Positions 1 to 33,960 of a DNA stretch of 64,000 bases are shown one piece after another. The DNA lies in assembly GCA_021292165.1 (NCBI GenBank), contig JAHFWL010001215.1, forward strand, positions 22,499 to 86,498. Reading direction: 5' to 3'. Made by a program: the position numbers and the translations under genes. Source of the stretch: Shinisaurus crocodilurus. Lineage: Eukaryota > Chordata > Lepidosauria > Squamata > Shinisauridae. The notes under the pieces were generated by a model. The model saw only the letters and a list, made by a program, of their open reading frames with translations. It was not told the DNA's origin and made no database searches. Each line of letters opens with the position of its first letter. The stretch's first letter is position 1.

Positions 1-720
1 GGGTCTCCATCTACCTTCATCACTCCTGGCCCTGGTGTTGCAGTCCAAGATGCCAGCTGCTCATGTCCTGGACCTGACAACTCACATTTCTCTTCGCCCT
101 GCTGCCCAACCACCATTCCATGCTTTACAACAACAAAGCTGTTTGCCAGCCCTGATTTTTTAATTTTTTTAAAAAAAAATAATCCTCTCAGCATGTGCGG
201 TTTCGCTTTTTAAACTCACTTAAATCATAGCACCATCATGAGTACAGAAATAATACAGAGTTTGCTTCTGCTGCCACTCTCTGGGTGGCCATTTTGGGGT
301 TGCTCTGGGTTGCAGACCCCTGGAATTTGGCCTCAAGGTCCAGCCCTAACTCTGCCACTGATTTCAATGGCTCTGCTATATGTAGGAATCACATTGGATG
401 CAACCCAAAGCCTGTTGAGTTTTGGTTCCTCTCCCCTAGTCCCCTTTCAGAAGACCTAAAAGTCCTGGGCAAATAAAAAGACCACTTGGTGCTGAAAAGA
501 CATCTAGGTTGGTGCCAGATGAGACTCCCTGGGAAAGACATTTCCAAGACAGGTCACCACCATGGAGAGTGCCCCATCCCAGGTAATCACCCATCCCCTC
601 CGAAGGTGGGAGGAACCCAATAAAGGGCATCAGAGGGACAGGTTCAAAGCAGCAACTTGAAGAAATGGACCAGGAGCCAGGACAGTTGCTTTAAAACTGG
701 CAAGATATGTTCCAGTCGGC
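1..720. other. Non-coding stretch, nothing recognised
   Basis: No exon, RNA gene or recognisable repeat is visible before the first SINE. The short open frames here have no family resemblance and no splice context. Confidence 0.5.
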
Positions 721-960
721 AACCAGTGTGGTGTAGTGGTTAGAGTGTTGGACTGGGACTCGGGAGATCCGGGTTTCTAGTCCCCGCTCGGCCATGAAAT
801 TCACTGGTTGACTTTGGGCCAGTCACTGACTCTCAGCCTAACCTACCTCACAGGGTTGTTGTGAGGATAAAATGGAGGAGAGGAGGAGGAAGATTATGTA
901 AGCTGCCTTGGGTTCCTTGCAGGAAAAAAGGCGGGGTATAAATATAATAATAATAATAAA
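721..960 (+). repeat. Sauria-type tRNA-derived SINE
   Basis: The 5' part is tRNA-like (GTGTAGTGGTTAGAGTG, then a B-box-like GGGTTTCTAGTCC). The body has the CTCAGCCTAACCTACCTCAC block and the 3' end is GGTATAAATATAAT followed by an AAT-rich tail. Many copies of the same unit occur in the window. Assignment to the squamate Sauria SINE is from memory. Confidence 0.85.
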
Positions 961-1422
961 AAAAACCTAGTTATTCCAGTTTGAACCGATTGCAGTTTCT
1001 GAGCAGCCTTCAAAGGCAGCCCCATGTACAATGTATTGCAGAAATCCAAATGGGATGCATGTGACCAGAGGACATGTACTGTACTCTAGTGCACACGAAA
1101 CAACACTGATTCTCTTACATAAGCTCTCTTAAGCCACACTGTTAGCACATGTGAGAGAGCTAATGCTCACATTTTATTCTCTAGAAACCCTCAACCACCC
1201 CAAACTTGCCCTTACTAATGGTTACACCCCGTCCATTAAGTAGTGGGGTTTCCTAATCTTATTGCCCCCAGTTCAATAGTGGAGATATACACAGGCTGGC
1301 AGCTTCCAAAAGTTCATTTCCATCTGCATTGAAATGTGGATGAAAATGCTCACCCCCAGCCATGATCTCGGGCTGCATGCATGCTTCTCCATGAAATTAT
1401 ATCTGGACTGGGGACAAGACAT

Positions 1423-2009
1423 TTATTTATTTTATTTACAAGATTTATATACCACTCCATATACCAGCACGGAGATTTTGGAGTGGTGAACAATTAAAAA
1501 AAACACATAGCACATGAAAGAATAAAACAAGATGTTAAAAACAAGATCAATAAAATCGTATCAATAAAACTGTGGCTGGTTAGATCAGGAAGGCTTCCGG
1601 AAATAAAAGTGTTTTCAGGAGGTGCCGGAAACAATACAATGCTGGAGCCTGCCTGACCTCCAGAGGCAGGGAGTTCCATAGAAAGGAGGCCACCACACTG
1701 AAGGCTCTTCTCTGGGTGGACTCCAATCAGACCACAGGTCCATATGGAACCACCAGGAGCATGCCATCCAATGACCTCAGTGACCTGGTAAGGGAGAAGG
1801 TGCTCTCTCATGTATTCTGCTCCCAAGTTGTTTAGGGCTTTATACACTAGTACCAAAAGTTTAAACCTGGCCCGGTAGCAAATAAGCAGCCAGTGCAGTT
1901 CCCTCAGCAAAGGAGTTTCATGCTGAAAAGGGGCAGCTCCGAACAATAGCCGAGCTGCTGCATTCTGCACTAGTTCCAGCTTCCGGACCAGCCTTAAGGG
2001 CAGCCCCAT
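1423..2009 (-). repeat. L2/CR1-clade LINE 3' fragment
   Basis: The minus strand encodes a reverse-transcriptase C-terminal fragment with the LVQNAAARLL and ELHWL...YRARFKLLVLVYKALN signatures of L2/CR1-clade LINEs. The frame is broken after about 80 residues. The 3' UTR ends in an ATAAATAAAT-type tail at the low-coordinate end. Confidence 0.8.
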
Positions 2010-2907
2010 TTAAATTATGCCCATCCTCAAATGGAAAGGGGAAAGATGAGAAAAGAATATGGAATATGTCTGGGGTGTGTGGAAATCAGCGGAATCCAAG
2101 CCACTGAGATTCTCTGAGTTCCACCTTGAAGTACAGTCCAATTCAAGTCCATATCAGATTGTGAGCTCCCCCCTGCCCACTTCTTTTCATGTGAAAATTG
2201 TGTACTTGGGTGTGCATTCAAAAGTATGCAGTCTTCTGTTGGTTAAAGTGTGCTTGTGCACACTTTCCTAAAGGTACATATTTTTTTCATATATATTTTT
2301 TTCTACTGTACTCGTTTTTGGAACACATCCCTGCACCCCTGGCAAACAGCACTGCATGCTCAGGAATTGTATGAGCTTTGACCAGATTGGGTTCATGTTC
2401 AGATTCAGGAGGTGTGTGACTGAAGTAAATTCTGGTCATAAACAAAGCGAAATGAATTTCTCATACATCCCTTGCTTTTTCGAATGCACAGCGATAATAC
2501 AGAAAAGGCTTGTCCATGTTTCAGTGAAAACACCGGACAGAAAAACTTTACGCTGGAGAACCTCATTCTTGCAAATCCAGAAAATGACTTAATTATAGGT
2601 TTGAATTTTTTGCTATCTCTTCTTTTCCCCTCTATTTTCATGTTTACCTATTAAAAAATGCTGATTGATGATGTTCATGTCTTCATTTCCCTTGGGGTGT
2701 ACTTTTTCTGACATGGAGTTACATAAGCATCTCACAGTGGAGATAATCATCAACCTTTTCTAACAATAGGAGCAAAACCACCAGGGCAGGACTTTGAGGC
2801 AGAAACCCAGGGTTCCACTCAACAGAATGAGCAGGAGGGCCCCAAATGCAGCAGGGCTGGCTAGCCCCATTTCAAAACAAGTGATGTAGTACACATTACA
2901 ATCTAAA
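2010..2907. other. Non-coding stretch, nothing recognised
   Basis: AT-rich DNA with no exon or repeat that I can assign. Confidence 0.45.
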
Positions 2908-3445
2908 ACAGGGTTGTCAAACCTCTTTCAGCCTGAGGGCCAAATTCAATTTCAGAAAAGCTCTTGGGGGCTGCATTCCAGTGTTGGGTAGAGCCAAAGG
3001 CAAAAAGGGTGCGGACAAAAGTACAGAGCCAAAAATAGCAAAAGTACCAGCATATTTTAGCTTCAAGCTCACACTGGCAGTACTAAGCCTTAGTTGCTTA
3101 GGAGAGGCTTTTCAGCCTTTTAAAACGGGGGGGGGGATTATTTATTTGTCCATTATATTTATATCCCACCATTTTTCCCTCTTGCAGGGAAAAAACAGCG
3201 AACATGCTCCTCGTCCTCCATTTTACCTTCACAACAACCCTGTGAGGTAGGTTAGGCTGAGAGTCAGTGTCTGACCCAAAGTCACCCAATGAACCGTGTG
3301 GAGACCCAGATCTCCCGAGCCCCAGTCCAACACTCTAACCAGTACACCACACTGGAAATGACTCAAAAGCTGGGAAACCAGCAAACTATCAGTGGTTGGG
3401 GGAGTGCAACTGGGTGTGGCCATCTGGGTGACTGGGATGGAGTCG
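2908..3445. mobile_element. Decayed hAT-like MITE interrupted by a SINE
   Basis: The left part resembles the element at 27879-28482: both have an AACCTCTTTCAGCC start and a CTCTTGGGGGCTGCATTCCAGTG block. A reverse Sauria SINE sits inside it. The right end resembles the GTGGCCATCTGGGTG portion of the other copy. The ends are degenerate and no target duplication was found. Confidence 0.5.
3137..3355 (-). repeat. Sauria-type SINE, reverse
   Basis: This is the reverse complement of the SINE body and tRNA-like head, running from a TTATTTATTTGTCC tail to the CCACACTGG head end. Confidence 0.85.
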
Positions 3446-3607
3446 GCCTGGACTGGAGTTAACACCCGATCTAAAAAGCCCATGCCATAAGGTAATTAAT
3501 TCCAGAGTCTCAAATTACCTCACTTCACCACTAAGCAAAGCACACAGAGCAAATGGCTATATGTGGGAAATTGATATGTGCGGAATCTTAGATCTATGTA
3601 CTGCCAC

Positions 3608-4036
3608 CAGGGCCGGCGCTACCGCTAGGCCAATTAGGCGGTTGCCTAGGGCGCGCGGCTGAAGAGGGCGCGCGGCTGAAGAGGGCGCGAAACGCTGCGC
3701 TCCTCTTCGCTGCCGCTGCGCCGTCCCCGCCAGGCCTCCGCCTCCCCACCCTCCTGCCTGCCACCGCCGCTGCCGCCGCACCTCCGCCCACCCACTCGCT
3801 CGCCCGCCGCTGCGCCTCCCACCGCCATCGCCACCCCCCCAACCCCCCCGTCACCCCCCGTCACCTACCTTCGTCCCAGCAGCCGCAGCAGCAGCCGCCG
3901 CCGCAGCCAGGGCGGGGGGGGGGGGAAGGTAGGTTGGTGGTGGCGGCGCAGGGTTTTGGTTTTTTTTTGCTTTGGAGAGGGGGGGGCGCTAACTATTTTT
4001 TCGCCTGGGGCGCAAAACTGCCCTGCACCGGTCCTG
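3608..4036. mobile_element. GC-rich hAT element with exon-like content
   Basis: The 429-bp element begins CAGGGCCGGCGCTA and ends TGCACCGGTCCTG, so the termini are imperfect inverted repeats (CAGGGCCGGCGC and CAGGACCGGTGC). It is flanked by an exact 8-bp duplication, actgccac, at 3600-3607 and 4037-4044, as expected for hAT transposition. The interior is strongly CpG- and GC-rich, unlike the AT-rich flanks. On the minus strand a run of GCG/GCT triplets ends in GACGAAG followed by GTAGGTGA, a good splice-donor match near 3866-3880. I infer a captured promoter or first-exon segment, but the source gene is not recognisable. Confidence 0.75.
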
Positions 4037-4304
4037 ACTGCCACACTATATGGCAAGCCACCAGAGTTGCCGGTTGGAATGTTTGACGAGTGGTTCAAGA
4101 TCCCCAGGCATCCTCTTTCTAGGAAAGACTACATAGGCTTCCTGTTCAGGGTGGGACTTTTCCTAGGGAATAATGGTTAGCACTGTTGCTTCTGACAACT
4201 CTGGGAAAGACGAAGAAGAAACAAGGCCACAAACTGGAAGAAGGTATTTCTTATGGTGATGAATATGTCCAATATATTTTGAGTGATTGCCTTCTTCAGG
4301 GGCA

Positions 4305-4500
4305 AGTGATGAACATCTGAAGCTGCTTTCTGCTGAGTCAGACCGTTGCTCTATTGAGCCCAGTATTGTCTGCTGCCCTCTCTGGCATCTCAGGCCGGGC
4401 TGTTCCCCAGCCCTGCCACCTGGAATCCTTTATACAGGAGATATCCCAGATTCAATTTGGGACCTGTTTTGCATGCCAAGCAGGTTTTCTATGCCCCTTC
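4305..4500 (-). repeat. tRNA-Ala-like SINE, reverse
   Basis: Reverse copy of the family seen forward at 38028-38217. It shows GAAGCTGCTTTCTGCTGAGTC at the tail side and a decayed TTTGCATGCCAAGCAGG anticodon-arm region at the head side. Confidence 0.6.
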
Positions 4501-4595
4501 CACATAATTATATGCAATCCTATTTCACTGTCTTGTGCCAGTGATTCACTTAGATCTTGTTGTGTCCATTATCATCCACCATTCCCTCTAAGAGT

Positions 4596-4994
4596 GAATT
4601 CAGGTGCTCAAGTGAAAGAGAGCACCTTCTCCCTTACCAACCTGCTCAGTCACTGAGGTAATCGGAGGACATTGTCCTGGTGGTTCCACATGGGCCTGTG
4701 GCCCAACTGGAGCCCACCAGGAGAAGAGCCTTCAGTGCGGTGGCCCCACTTCTGTGGAACTCCCTGCCTCTGGAGGTCAGGTAGGCTCTGGCACTGTGTT
4801 GTTTTCGGCACCTGCTGAACATGCCTGTCTTCTGGGAAGCCTTCCTTGCTGACCAGCCATGGTTATAATGTTATCCTATTTTTAAGGCATTGTTTTTATT
4901 CTCTTATCGGTTTTATCTTTTTGTTGTTCACTGCTCCAGAATCTGTTTAGATATGGAGCAGTATACAAATGCTGTAAATAAATAAATAAATAAG
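4596..4994 (+). repeat. L2/CR1-clade LINE 3' end
   Basis: It has the GTGGCCCCACTTCTGTGGAACTCCCTGCC coding remnant typical of these LINE tails (split here into shorter blocks by mutations), then a T-rich UTR and an (AAAT)n tail ending near 4994. Confidence 0.7.
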
Positions 4995-5343
4995 TGCCAA
5001 TCAGTGTGAAGGAGAAAGCAGGCCACCCAAAGCTGCTGTATGGTACTGTTTTTTGTCTTTTTTTACATAATTGGGAGGCTCTCTATGTATGCAGAATAGA
5101 TTGATGTTTGCTGCAGCAGAGGGAGATGAGAAGCTGTGCCATTCCAACAGCTCTGCTGAAAGGCTGGCCCCATCAGGCTCCTCCGTTCCCTGCACTGTTT
5201 CCATTCCAGCTGGTTATTACAAGAACTAATCTTTAACATTAAGAATTGGTGTCAGCGTTGGCTATTTTTGCTCTTCCCTCCCCCTCTCTTTCTCCTTTTG
5301 TGGCCTGCCTTTTTAGATTGTAAGCTTGCAGGGACTGCCTTAT

Positions 5344-5501
5344 AGATCATAGATCATAGAGTTGGAAGGAGCCTACAACTAAGGCCATCGAGTCCAACCC
5401 CCTGCTCAATGCAGGTAGTAAGTAGAGGAGGGGTCTCCCATCCAAGTAACAACCAGGACTGACCCTGCCTAGCTTTCCACGCTCAGACAAGCTGAGCCAG
5501 C
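5344..5501 (-). repeat. 5S rRNA-derived SINE with CR1-like tail, reverse
   Basis: Reverse copy. The high-coordinate side carries the 5S-like block (CCTGCCTAGCTTTCCACGC, reverse of a 5S internal promoter) and the low-coordinate side ends in ATCATAGAGTTGGAAGG, the reverse of a CR1 3' end. Confidence 0.75.
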
Positions 5502-6483
5502 GTTCTTTGTAAGCTGTTCTGGGAGCCGTTTCAGCTGAAAATCAGGGCAAACAGTACTGTGAATAAATAACTACATAAAAACATTTAAAAGAAAAAGGAC
5601 ATTTGTAAATGCCCCCCCTTTCTAAGGCCCCCATCTCAATAAGGATCTGTGAGCTTTCAGAACTTACTGAATGTTCAGCAAGGCAGTTGGGAAAGCTGAG
5701 GAGGGAGCAGAAGGGAAATTGATCTGCTTGAGCCCCCAAACAGTTTATAAAATTATGGAGGTGGAAATTAGGATTGGGGGTGGTGGTGATGCATTCCAAA
5801 AGGCTGAAAACTTCCCCCATCCCCATGCAATACAGAGAGGTTTCAGGAGGGTGGAAAGGGGGGGGCTTTTCCCTTTCTCACTATCTAGGACCCTCCCACC
5901 CCCATGGCTATTCAACAATAAACCATTCAGATTTGTTGCTGGCAGCCAGTCCCAAGCCTGACCCTTTAGCAATATCACATAAAGTGCAGTGTTTCAGGAA
6001 GGAGAACCCTGAATGGGGCTCCTGGACTCCTGTTCTAACTTTGTTTTCATTCGTTCCCATGGAACTCCTTATCTGATCATCACTACTTCAGATTTTGCAT
6101 TTGGAATTCATTTGCCAAATTAAGCATGTACAAATGTACCTAAGCTGTATTCTTTATTTTGATCACAGAGTACAATCTTTTAGAATTGAAGCATTCGGGG
6201 GAAGATTCAGAAATATGGACTTTCTGCCTCTGGACGGAGCGTTCCTTGTGGCGTAGTTTGTCCAAATGACGGAAGCCTTTTGAATCAATGGAGTCCACTA
6301 GGTGGCGGCAGTAGATCTTCATATTACTTGGTAGAGCTTTCTGAAAATCACCCAGTTGTCTTAATGTTCATCTTTTACATGTTAAAATTCTTGACGTCAG
6401 TTCTGTCTAGTAGTATTTTTGTTCTTGAAGGTGTAGTTGAGTTGGTGCTTTCTTCTCAAACTGTACAAGGTTTTCCATATACA
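5502..6483. other. Non-coding stretch, nothing recognised
   Basis: No exon, RNA gene or assignable repeat is visible. Confidence 0.45.
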
Positions 6484-6652
6484 GGCCTGTGGCTCACGCT
6501 GGCTCAGCTTGTCTGAGCGTGGAAAGCTAAGCAGGGTCAGCCTGGTTATTACTTGGATGGGAGACCCCGCCTCTAGTTTCCTGCATTGAGCAGGGGGTTG
6601 GAATCAATGGCCTTGTAGGCCCCTTCCAACTCTATGATCTATGAAATCAAGA
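6484..6652 (+). repeat. 5S rRNA-derived SINE with CR1-like tail
   Basis: The head reads AAGCTAAGCAGGGTC then CTGGTTATTACTTGGATGGG and AGACC. This matches the internal control region of 5S rRNA closely as I remember it. The tail ends CCTTCCAACTCTATGATC, like the 3' end of CR1 LINEs. It is the best forward copy in the window. Confidence 0.8.
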
Positions 6653-6860
6653 CCAAGAAAGGCATTTGGGATCCACATGCTTACATGTTTGGTGGTCTGG
6701 ATTATTCTGTATGGGCTTCTGTGGCAAACTGGTATATCTGCATCTCCACCCTGTGAGGTAGGATAGGTTGCAAGACACCCTTTCGTCTGTAATCCTCAGA
6801 GGTAGTGCCACCACCACTCCCATGTCCTTTTAATATGCGTCCTCTAGGGGAAGACAGGCT

Positions 6861-7096
6861 TATTTATTTATTTATTTATTTATTAATTATATTTATATCC
6901 TGCCTTATTCCTGCAAGGAATCCAAGGCAGTTTACATAGTCCTCCTCCTCTCCATCTTATCCTCACAAAAACCCTGTGAGGTAGGTTAGGCTGAGTCACT
7001 GACTGGCCCAAAGTGAGCTTCATGGCCAAGGGGGGCTAGAACCCAGAGCTCTCGAGTTCCAGTCCAACACTCTAACCACTATGCCACATAACTCTC
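6861..7096 (-). repeat. Sauria-type SINE, reverse
   Basis: Starts with a TTTA-repeat tail and ATATTTATATCCTGCC, and ends in AACACTCTAACCACTATGCC, the reverse of the tRNA-like head. Confidence 0.85.
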
Positions 7097-7609
7097 TTAT
7101 GGAGTTTATATATGGAGGAGGACAGGTCTCCTTTCCAGAGCTTCCTTTAATCTCCTTAACAACCAGGTTAGTGTGTTTGCCGAGTATTCCAGCATAATGG
7201 TGGGCCAATCAAATCAACTTGAGTTTTCAGTTAAATATATTTATTAAAAGACACCACAGGGAGAAGTTGAGAAATAAAATGAAACATCAGACTAGCTCAC
7301 TAAACTTTACCTATGAAGACCCTAGACATAACTCACCAAAAAAAGGGAGTGGGGTTTCCCTGGGCCTCCAGAGTGTGGAAGAGTCTTGCCGTTACTCTTT
7401 GCCCACCAGTTGAAAAGAGGACAAGATTCCACAATGCAGATGTTTCTATGGGGCTGGGCAGCTCCCAGAGAGGGAAACTAGCCCATTTCTGTGAGCTATG
7501 CCTCCAGACACACTAAGATGAATCAGTGAAGGTGACAGGAAAAAAACCAACACACTCCAGTATATCAAACTCAGAAAGCAGAATGTGGGTGGTTTCCACA
7601 TTATAGTCA

Positions 7610-8017
7610 CCAGTCCCAATCGGGGTCGCTAACATGGTGCCCATGGCCACTTCTCTTAGCACCCACCAGGCTGCCAGCCACTCCTTTTTATTCTGTTTCT
7701 TAATATTTTTAATTAATTATTTTTAACTGGGACACTGCAAAGCGAAGTGCTGCCTTCCAGTGCCAACCTTATTTGGGTTCAAAAGAGCGGTGTTGCGTTT
7801 TGGAGCTCAGACCCCCACCTCTGCCTTGTCCCTTGGGGTTCTTGGGCAAGTTACTTTTCTTTCAGTCTCACCAGTTTACCTTCTGGGAAATGAGTGCTTT
7901 GTGACCAGCCACACCCACCATGGTAGCCATTTTATGAATGGGCAACCCCTCCAGGCAGCCATTTTATGAGAGCACCCACAACACTCTCTCAAAATTCCTA
8001 ATGTGCCCACCGACCCA
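7610..8017. mobile_element. Decayed hAT-like MITE
   Basis: It shares GCTAACATGGTGCCCATGG, the CAAAGCGAAGTGCTGCCTTCCAG region and TGGCAGCCATTTTATGAGAG-like blocks with the better-defined element at 49274-49943. The ends are too degenerate to define a duplication. Confidence 0.5.
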
Positions 8018-8269
8018 TGAAGCAGCTACAGCTACTTAAAACTTGGCTACAATTGGGTATGAGGATTTAAGGAAAAAAGTCAAAGGTTGTGCATGACTAA
8101 ATCCAATTTAAACCAGTTCCATGGTTTAAATGGGATTTAGTCATGACTAACTTTAGCTGGATTGGGACCACCGTGTCTCCAATGGCATGAACATGCATAG
8201 CTGTTACCGCACATGATGTACATAGTGAGCAACCGTGCGAATCAGTGTGTTGTCAGGTAATGGCATGTA

Positions 8270-8725
8270 CCGGTAAGTGGTCCTTCTCAGTACAGGCAAC
8301 TACCCTTTGGAACACTCTCCCACATGTGGTTTGAATGAAAGGCAGAAAGTGTGGTGAGCTTAAAACACCTCTTGGAAATGCGTTTTGTTCACTCATTCTT
8401 TCTCTGACTTGCAAGCTATCTCGACACTTCTTTCTTTCTTTCTTTCTTTCTTTCCTTTACTGCTTTTGTTGCAATGCTTTTAAGGTATTTATTGTTTTAT
8501 ACTGTTTTTATATTGGTTTTTGTATTGTGTTGTACGTGCCTTTATGTAAACCGCTTAAGGCACAATCCTATGCAAATTTAGACAGAAAAAAAAGTCTACA
8601 GCTCTCAGCATGCTGGCTGGGGCATGCTGGGAGTTGTAGGTATTTTTTCCTGTCCAAACTTGCATAGGATTGCGCCCTTAGAAATCTTGGGATGTCAAGT
8701 GGTACAGAAGCAGCTTAAATAAAGA
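8270..8725 (+). repeat. LINE 3' end split by a foldback element
   Basis: It carries the CTTTGGAACACTCTCCC remnant, a T-rich UTR containing a (TTTC)n run at about 8429-8455, and a GTAAACCGCTTAA tail motif. A 130-bp foldback element interrupts it at 8560-8692, after which AGCAGCTTAAATAAAG continues the tail. Confidence 0.55.
8560..8692. mobile_element. Foldback MITE, CAATCCTATGCA family
   Basis: The ends are GGCACAATCCTATGCAAA and its inverted partner TTGCATAGGATTGCGCC. The centre is an inverted repeat of CAGCATGCTGGCTGGGGCA-type sequence. Related copies lie near 25797, 31608 and 32411. Flanking TTA/TAA suggests a 3-bp duplication as in PIF/Harbinger elements, but this is tentative. Confidence 0.6.
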
Positions 8726-9437
8726 TAACGGTACGTAGCTCACTTCATTGTAGTACCAGCCACATAGAATGATTTAATTACAGTGGTTCTCTCTTGTGGG
8801 ACCCAGAATATGTAAACTGGTTCATGATCAACAGCTGTGAATGATGCATTTGCCTCAGCAAAGCTTTTTTTTGGAGGTAAATACACTCCTACTGCAGTCA
8901 ATTTTATCAACGTGTGTCAAGTATGTAACCTTTTACTCAAACGTGTGCATTTTAATCAACTTGGAGCTTGAAGACAGGCACTGAGGCTGACGTTTGGTGA
9001 GCCCTCCCTATCTACCTATGATGAGAATGAGATGAATCAGTCCTTAAAACTAGGGATGTATGAGTTTAGTTTCAGTTTGGTTTTGATTGATATATACCCA
9101 ATTTACCTCCCAAACCCGAACACAGACCAGAATGCATTTCCAAGCTTGTGATGCGATCCACGCGACGTCACGACAATAAGATACGTTCAAAGATGGTGTG
9201 CATTTGAAATACATGTGTGAAAAATATGCCCACACTTCAAAATTGATGTGGACATTTGGGAAAATGTACACAAAACAAAACTGGATTCAAATTTTCGTGC
9301 AACTCCCATACAAAATTCACAATCTGTTATGGGCATGACTGTTGAGGTGGAAATCGGAGAACATTGACAAGCTTGAATTTTGCTGATCCACAATCCCTAC
9401 TTAAAACATACAAAAGCAATTAGACATTGTTCTACAG

Positions 9438-9577
9438 CAGCCTTCCCCAGCCTTCCCCAACACCCTCCAAAGGTGTTGGACTGCAACTCCCAGAATCTTC
9501 AAGACAGCATAGCTGGCTGGGGGTTTCTGGGAGTTACAGTCCAACACCTCTGGAAGGTTCCAGGTTGGGGAAGGCTG
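9438..9577. mobile_element. hAT-type foldback MITE
   Basis: The 140-bp near-palindrome begins CAGCCTTCCCCA and ends TGGGGAAGGCTG. An exact 8-bp duplication, ttctacag, flanks it at 9430-9437 and 9578-9585. The inner arms contain the GGACTGCAACTCCCAGAA / TTCTGGGAGTTACAGTCC inverted pair. Confidence 0.85.
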
Positions 9578-10137
9578 TTCTACAGCATGTCTATTAAGGT
9601 AGTTATTCTGTGTTCGTACAGAACTGTACTTTCAGCCTTCCCTATCTATACTTTTCCCATCCTCTTCTCTGCTATAATTTCCCAATACAAGCCTTATTGC
9701 TCATACACATAAGCTACCACAAGATATAATGTCCTATAATCTTAACATCTTTTTCCTTTTAACATTTTTTAAAATTATGTAATTCATGTATCCTGTATTT
9801 CATGTGAGAACTTGTGTAATATGAGTTGCTTCATACATTGTTTCTGAATTTTAAAAGGCTGTCAGAATTTGGTTGCTTCACATTTTTTCCTCTGCAGCTC
9901 ACAAAGTCTCAAACACAAGTTGTACCGGTGAACAAAGGCTTTATTGCTAGCCCAGAATGTAAATCAGAGATGGGGAACATCCAGACTTCAGGCCAGATGT
10001 GACCCATGGGAAGTCCCCATTCAGAACCTGCCCATATCTTGTATCAGAGAGAAGGGATTTCCCCTCTTCCCTGCCATGGTGCAAGTGAGACTTTTTAAAA
10101 GCATCGGTTGGTAACAATGGAGGCTTCTAAAAGTTGC

Positions 10138-10365
10138 AGTGTGCCAGAGTGGTGAGAGTGTTGGACTGGGAGTCGGGAGATCCAAGTTCTAGTCCCCGCT
10201 CGGCAGTGAAACTCACTGGGTGACTTTGGGCCAGTCACTGACTCCCAGCCTAACCTACCTCACAGGGTTGTTGTGAGGATAAAATGGGGAGGAGGATCAT
10301 GTAAGCCGCCTCGGATTCCTTGCAGGAAAAAAGGTGGGATATAAATGAAATAAATAAATAAATAC
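10138..10365 (+). repeat. Sauria-type SINE
   Basis: Same unit as at 721-960, with a slightly damaged head and an AAATAAATAAATAA tail. Confidence 0.85.
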
Positions 10366-10586
10366 AACAATAAAGTACAGCATGAGGGATTTTTTGGGTG
10401 GAGGCATTATGAGTGTGTGTGTGTGAGACAGAGTGATCCTATGGCCTCCTAGATGCTGTTAGTAATTTAATGGGACATACTCGCAGGTAAGTGTGCATAG
10501 GATTGCAACCTAAGCGCTGTACAGTACTGACAATCTTGCTACTGTTTATCGTTTCATGAGTACACAGAAAATTTTTAGATGCAGGC

Positions 10587-10596
10587 TTTATTTATT
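10587..10596 (-). promoter_or_regulatory. Candidate polyadenylation signal of the MMP27-like gene
   Basis: On the minus strand two overlapping AATAAA hexamers lie about 125 bp after the stop codon. This gives a short 3' UTR. A further AATAAA lies near 10609-10614. AT-rich DNA makes chance matches likely. Confidence 0.4.
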
Positions 10597-10719
10597 TTTT
10601 TAAGACAATTTATTTTGTAGCTACAATGTACTTGATTGCATAGTTCTTGGTGCATTAACAGAAATATACTTAAAACATTTTTCTTTTGTTACAGGATTTT
10701 TTTTTTTTAAAAAAAAATA

Positions 10720-33252
<22,533 letters not shown>

Positions 33253-33346
33253 CTTATTTCTGGGCTCTCTTGTTTTGTAGAGCAGGGAAGACTCACACTC
33301 TGCTATTGCAGGAATTCCAACTTTCAAGATTCTTTGTGCTTTTCTG

Positions 33347-33355
33347 TTTTATAAA
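33347..33355 (-). promoter_or_regulatory. TATA box of the MMP27-like gene
   Basis: TTTATAAAA on the minus strand, 95 bp before the ATG, which implies a 5' UTR of roughly 70 nt. Confidence 0.7.
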
Positions 33356-33368
33356 GCCAGCTGTGGAC

Positions 33369-33375
33369 TGACTCA
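33369..33375 (-). promoter_or_regulatory. AP-1 site of the MMP27-like gene
   Basis: A perfect TGAGTCA lies 13 bp upstream of the TATA box. A proximal AP-1 site just ahead of TATA is the standard arrangement in inducible secreted MMP promoters. Confidence 0.7.
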
Positions 33376-33553
33376 CAGTTTATCATAGTCCAACAGAAAG
33401 CATATGCTGCAGCAGAAGGTGTCACAATACAAGTCAACTCAAAAACCCTGATTTTGTAAGCCATTGCAGCTGAGAAATAACATTTTCTTTTCCTTTAAAA
33501 AAATATATCTTTCTGGCATATCTTTAAAATGTCTGCTCATGTTTGCTCCCCTA

Positions 33554-33770
33554 CTGGGACTTGGGAGATCCGGGTTCTAGTCCCTGCTCGGCCATGAAAC
33601 TCACTGGGTGACTTTGGGCCAGTCACTGACTCTCAGCCTAACCTACCTCACAGGGTTGTTGTGAGGATAAAATGGAGAGGAGGAGGAGGAGGATTATGTA
33701 AGCCGCCTTGGATTCCTTGCAGGAAAAAAAGGCGGGGTATAAATATAATAAATAAATAATAAATAATATT
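33554..33770 (+). repeat. Sauria-type SINE, 5' truncated
   Basis: Begins at CTGGGACTTGGGAGATCCGG. The rest of the body and the AAATAAAT tail are present. It lies about 180 bp upstream of the MMP27-like AP-1 site. Confidence 0.8.
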
Positions 33771-33960
33771 TTAGCTGTTTAACATCCTAATACCAGGTGT
33801 GGGCAACTTGTGGTCCCTCAGATGTTGTTGGTTTGCAACTCCCATCAACACTAGCCAGCATAACCAATGGTGGGGGATAATGGGAGTTGCCATCCAAAAC
33901 ATCTGGAGGTCCATAATTTGCCCACCCCTGATTTATCCAGAGGTAACTGCTTCCAATTAG

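Noticed and set aside
3594..3864. Overlapping minus-strand frames rich in Arg, Gly and Ala
   Set aside because: They come from the GC-rich interior of a hAT element and have no family resemblance. GC-rich DNA lacks stops by composition.
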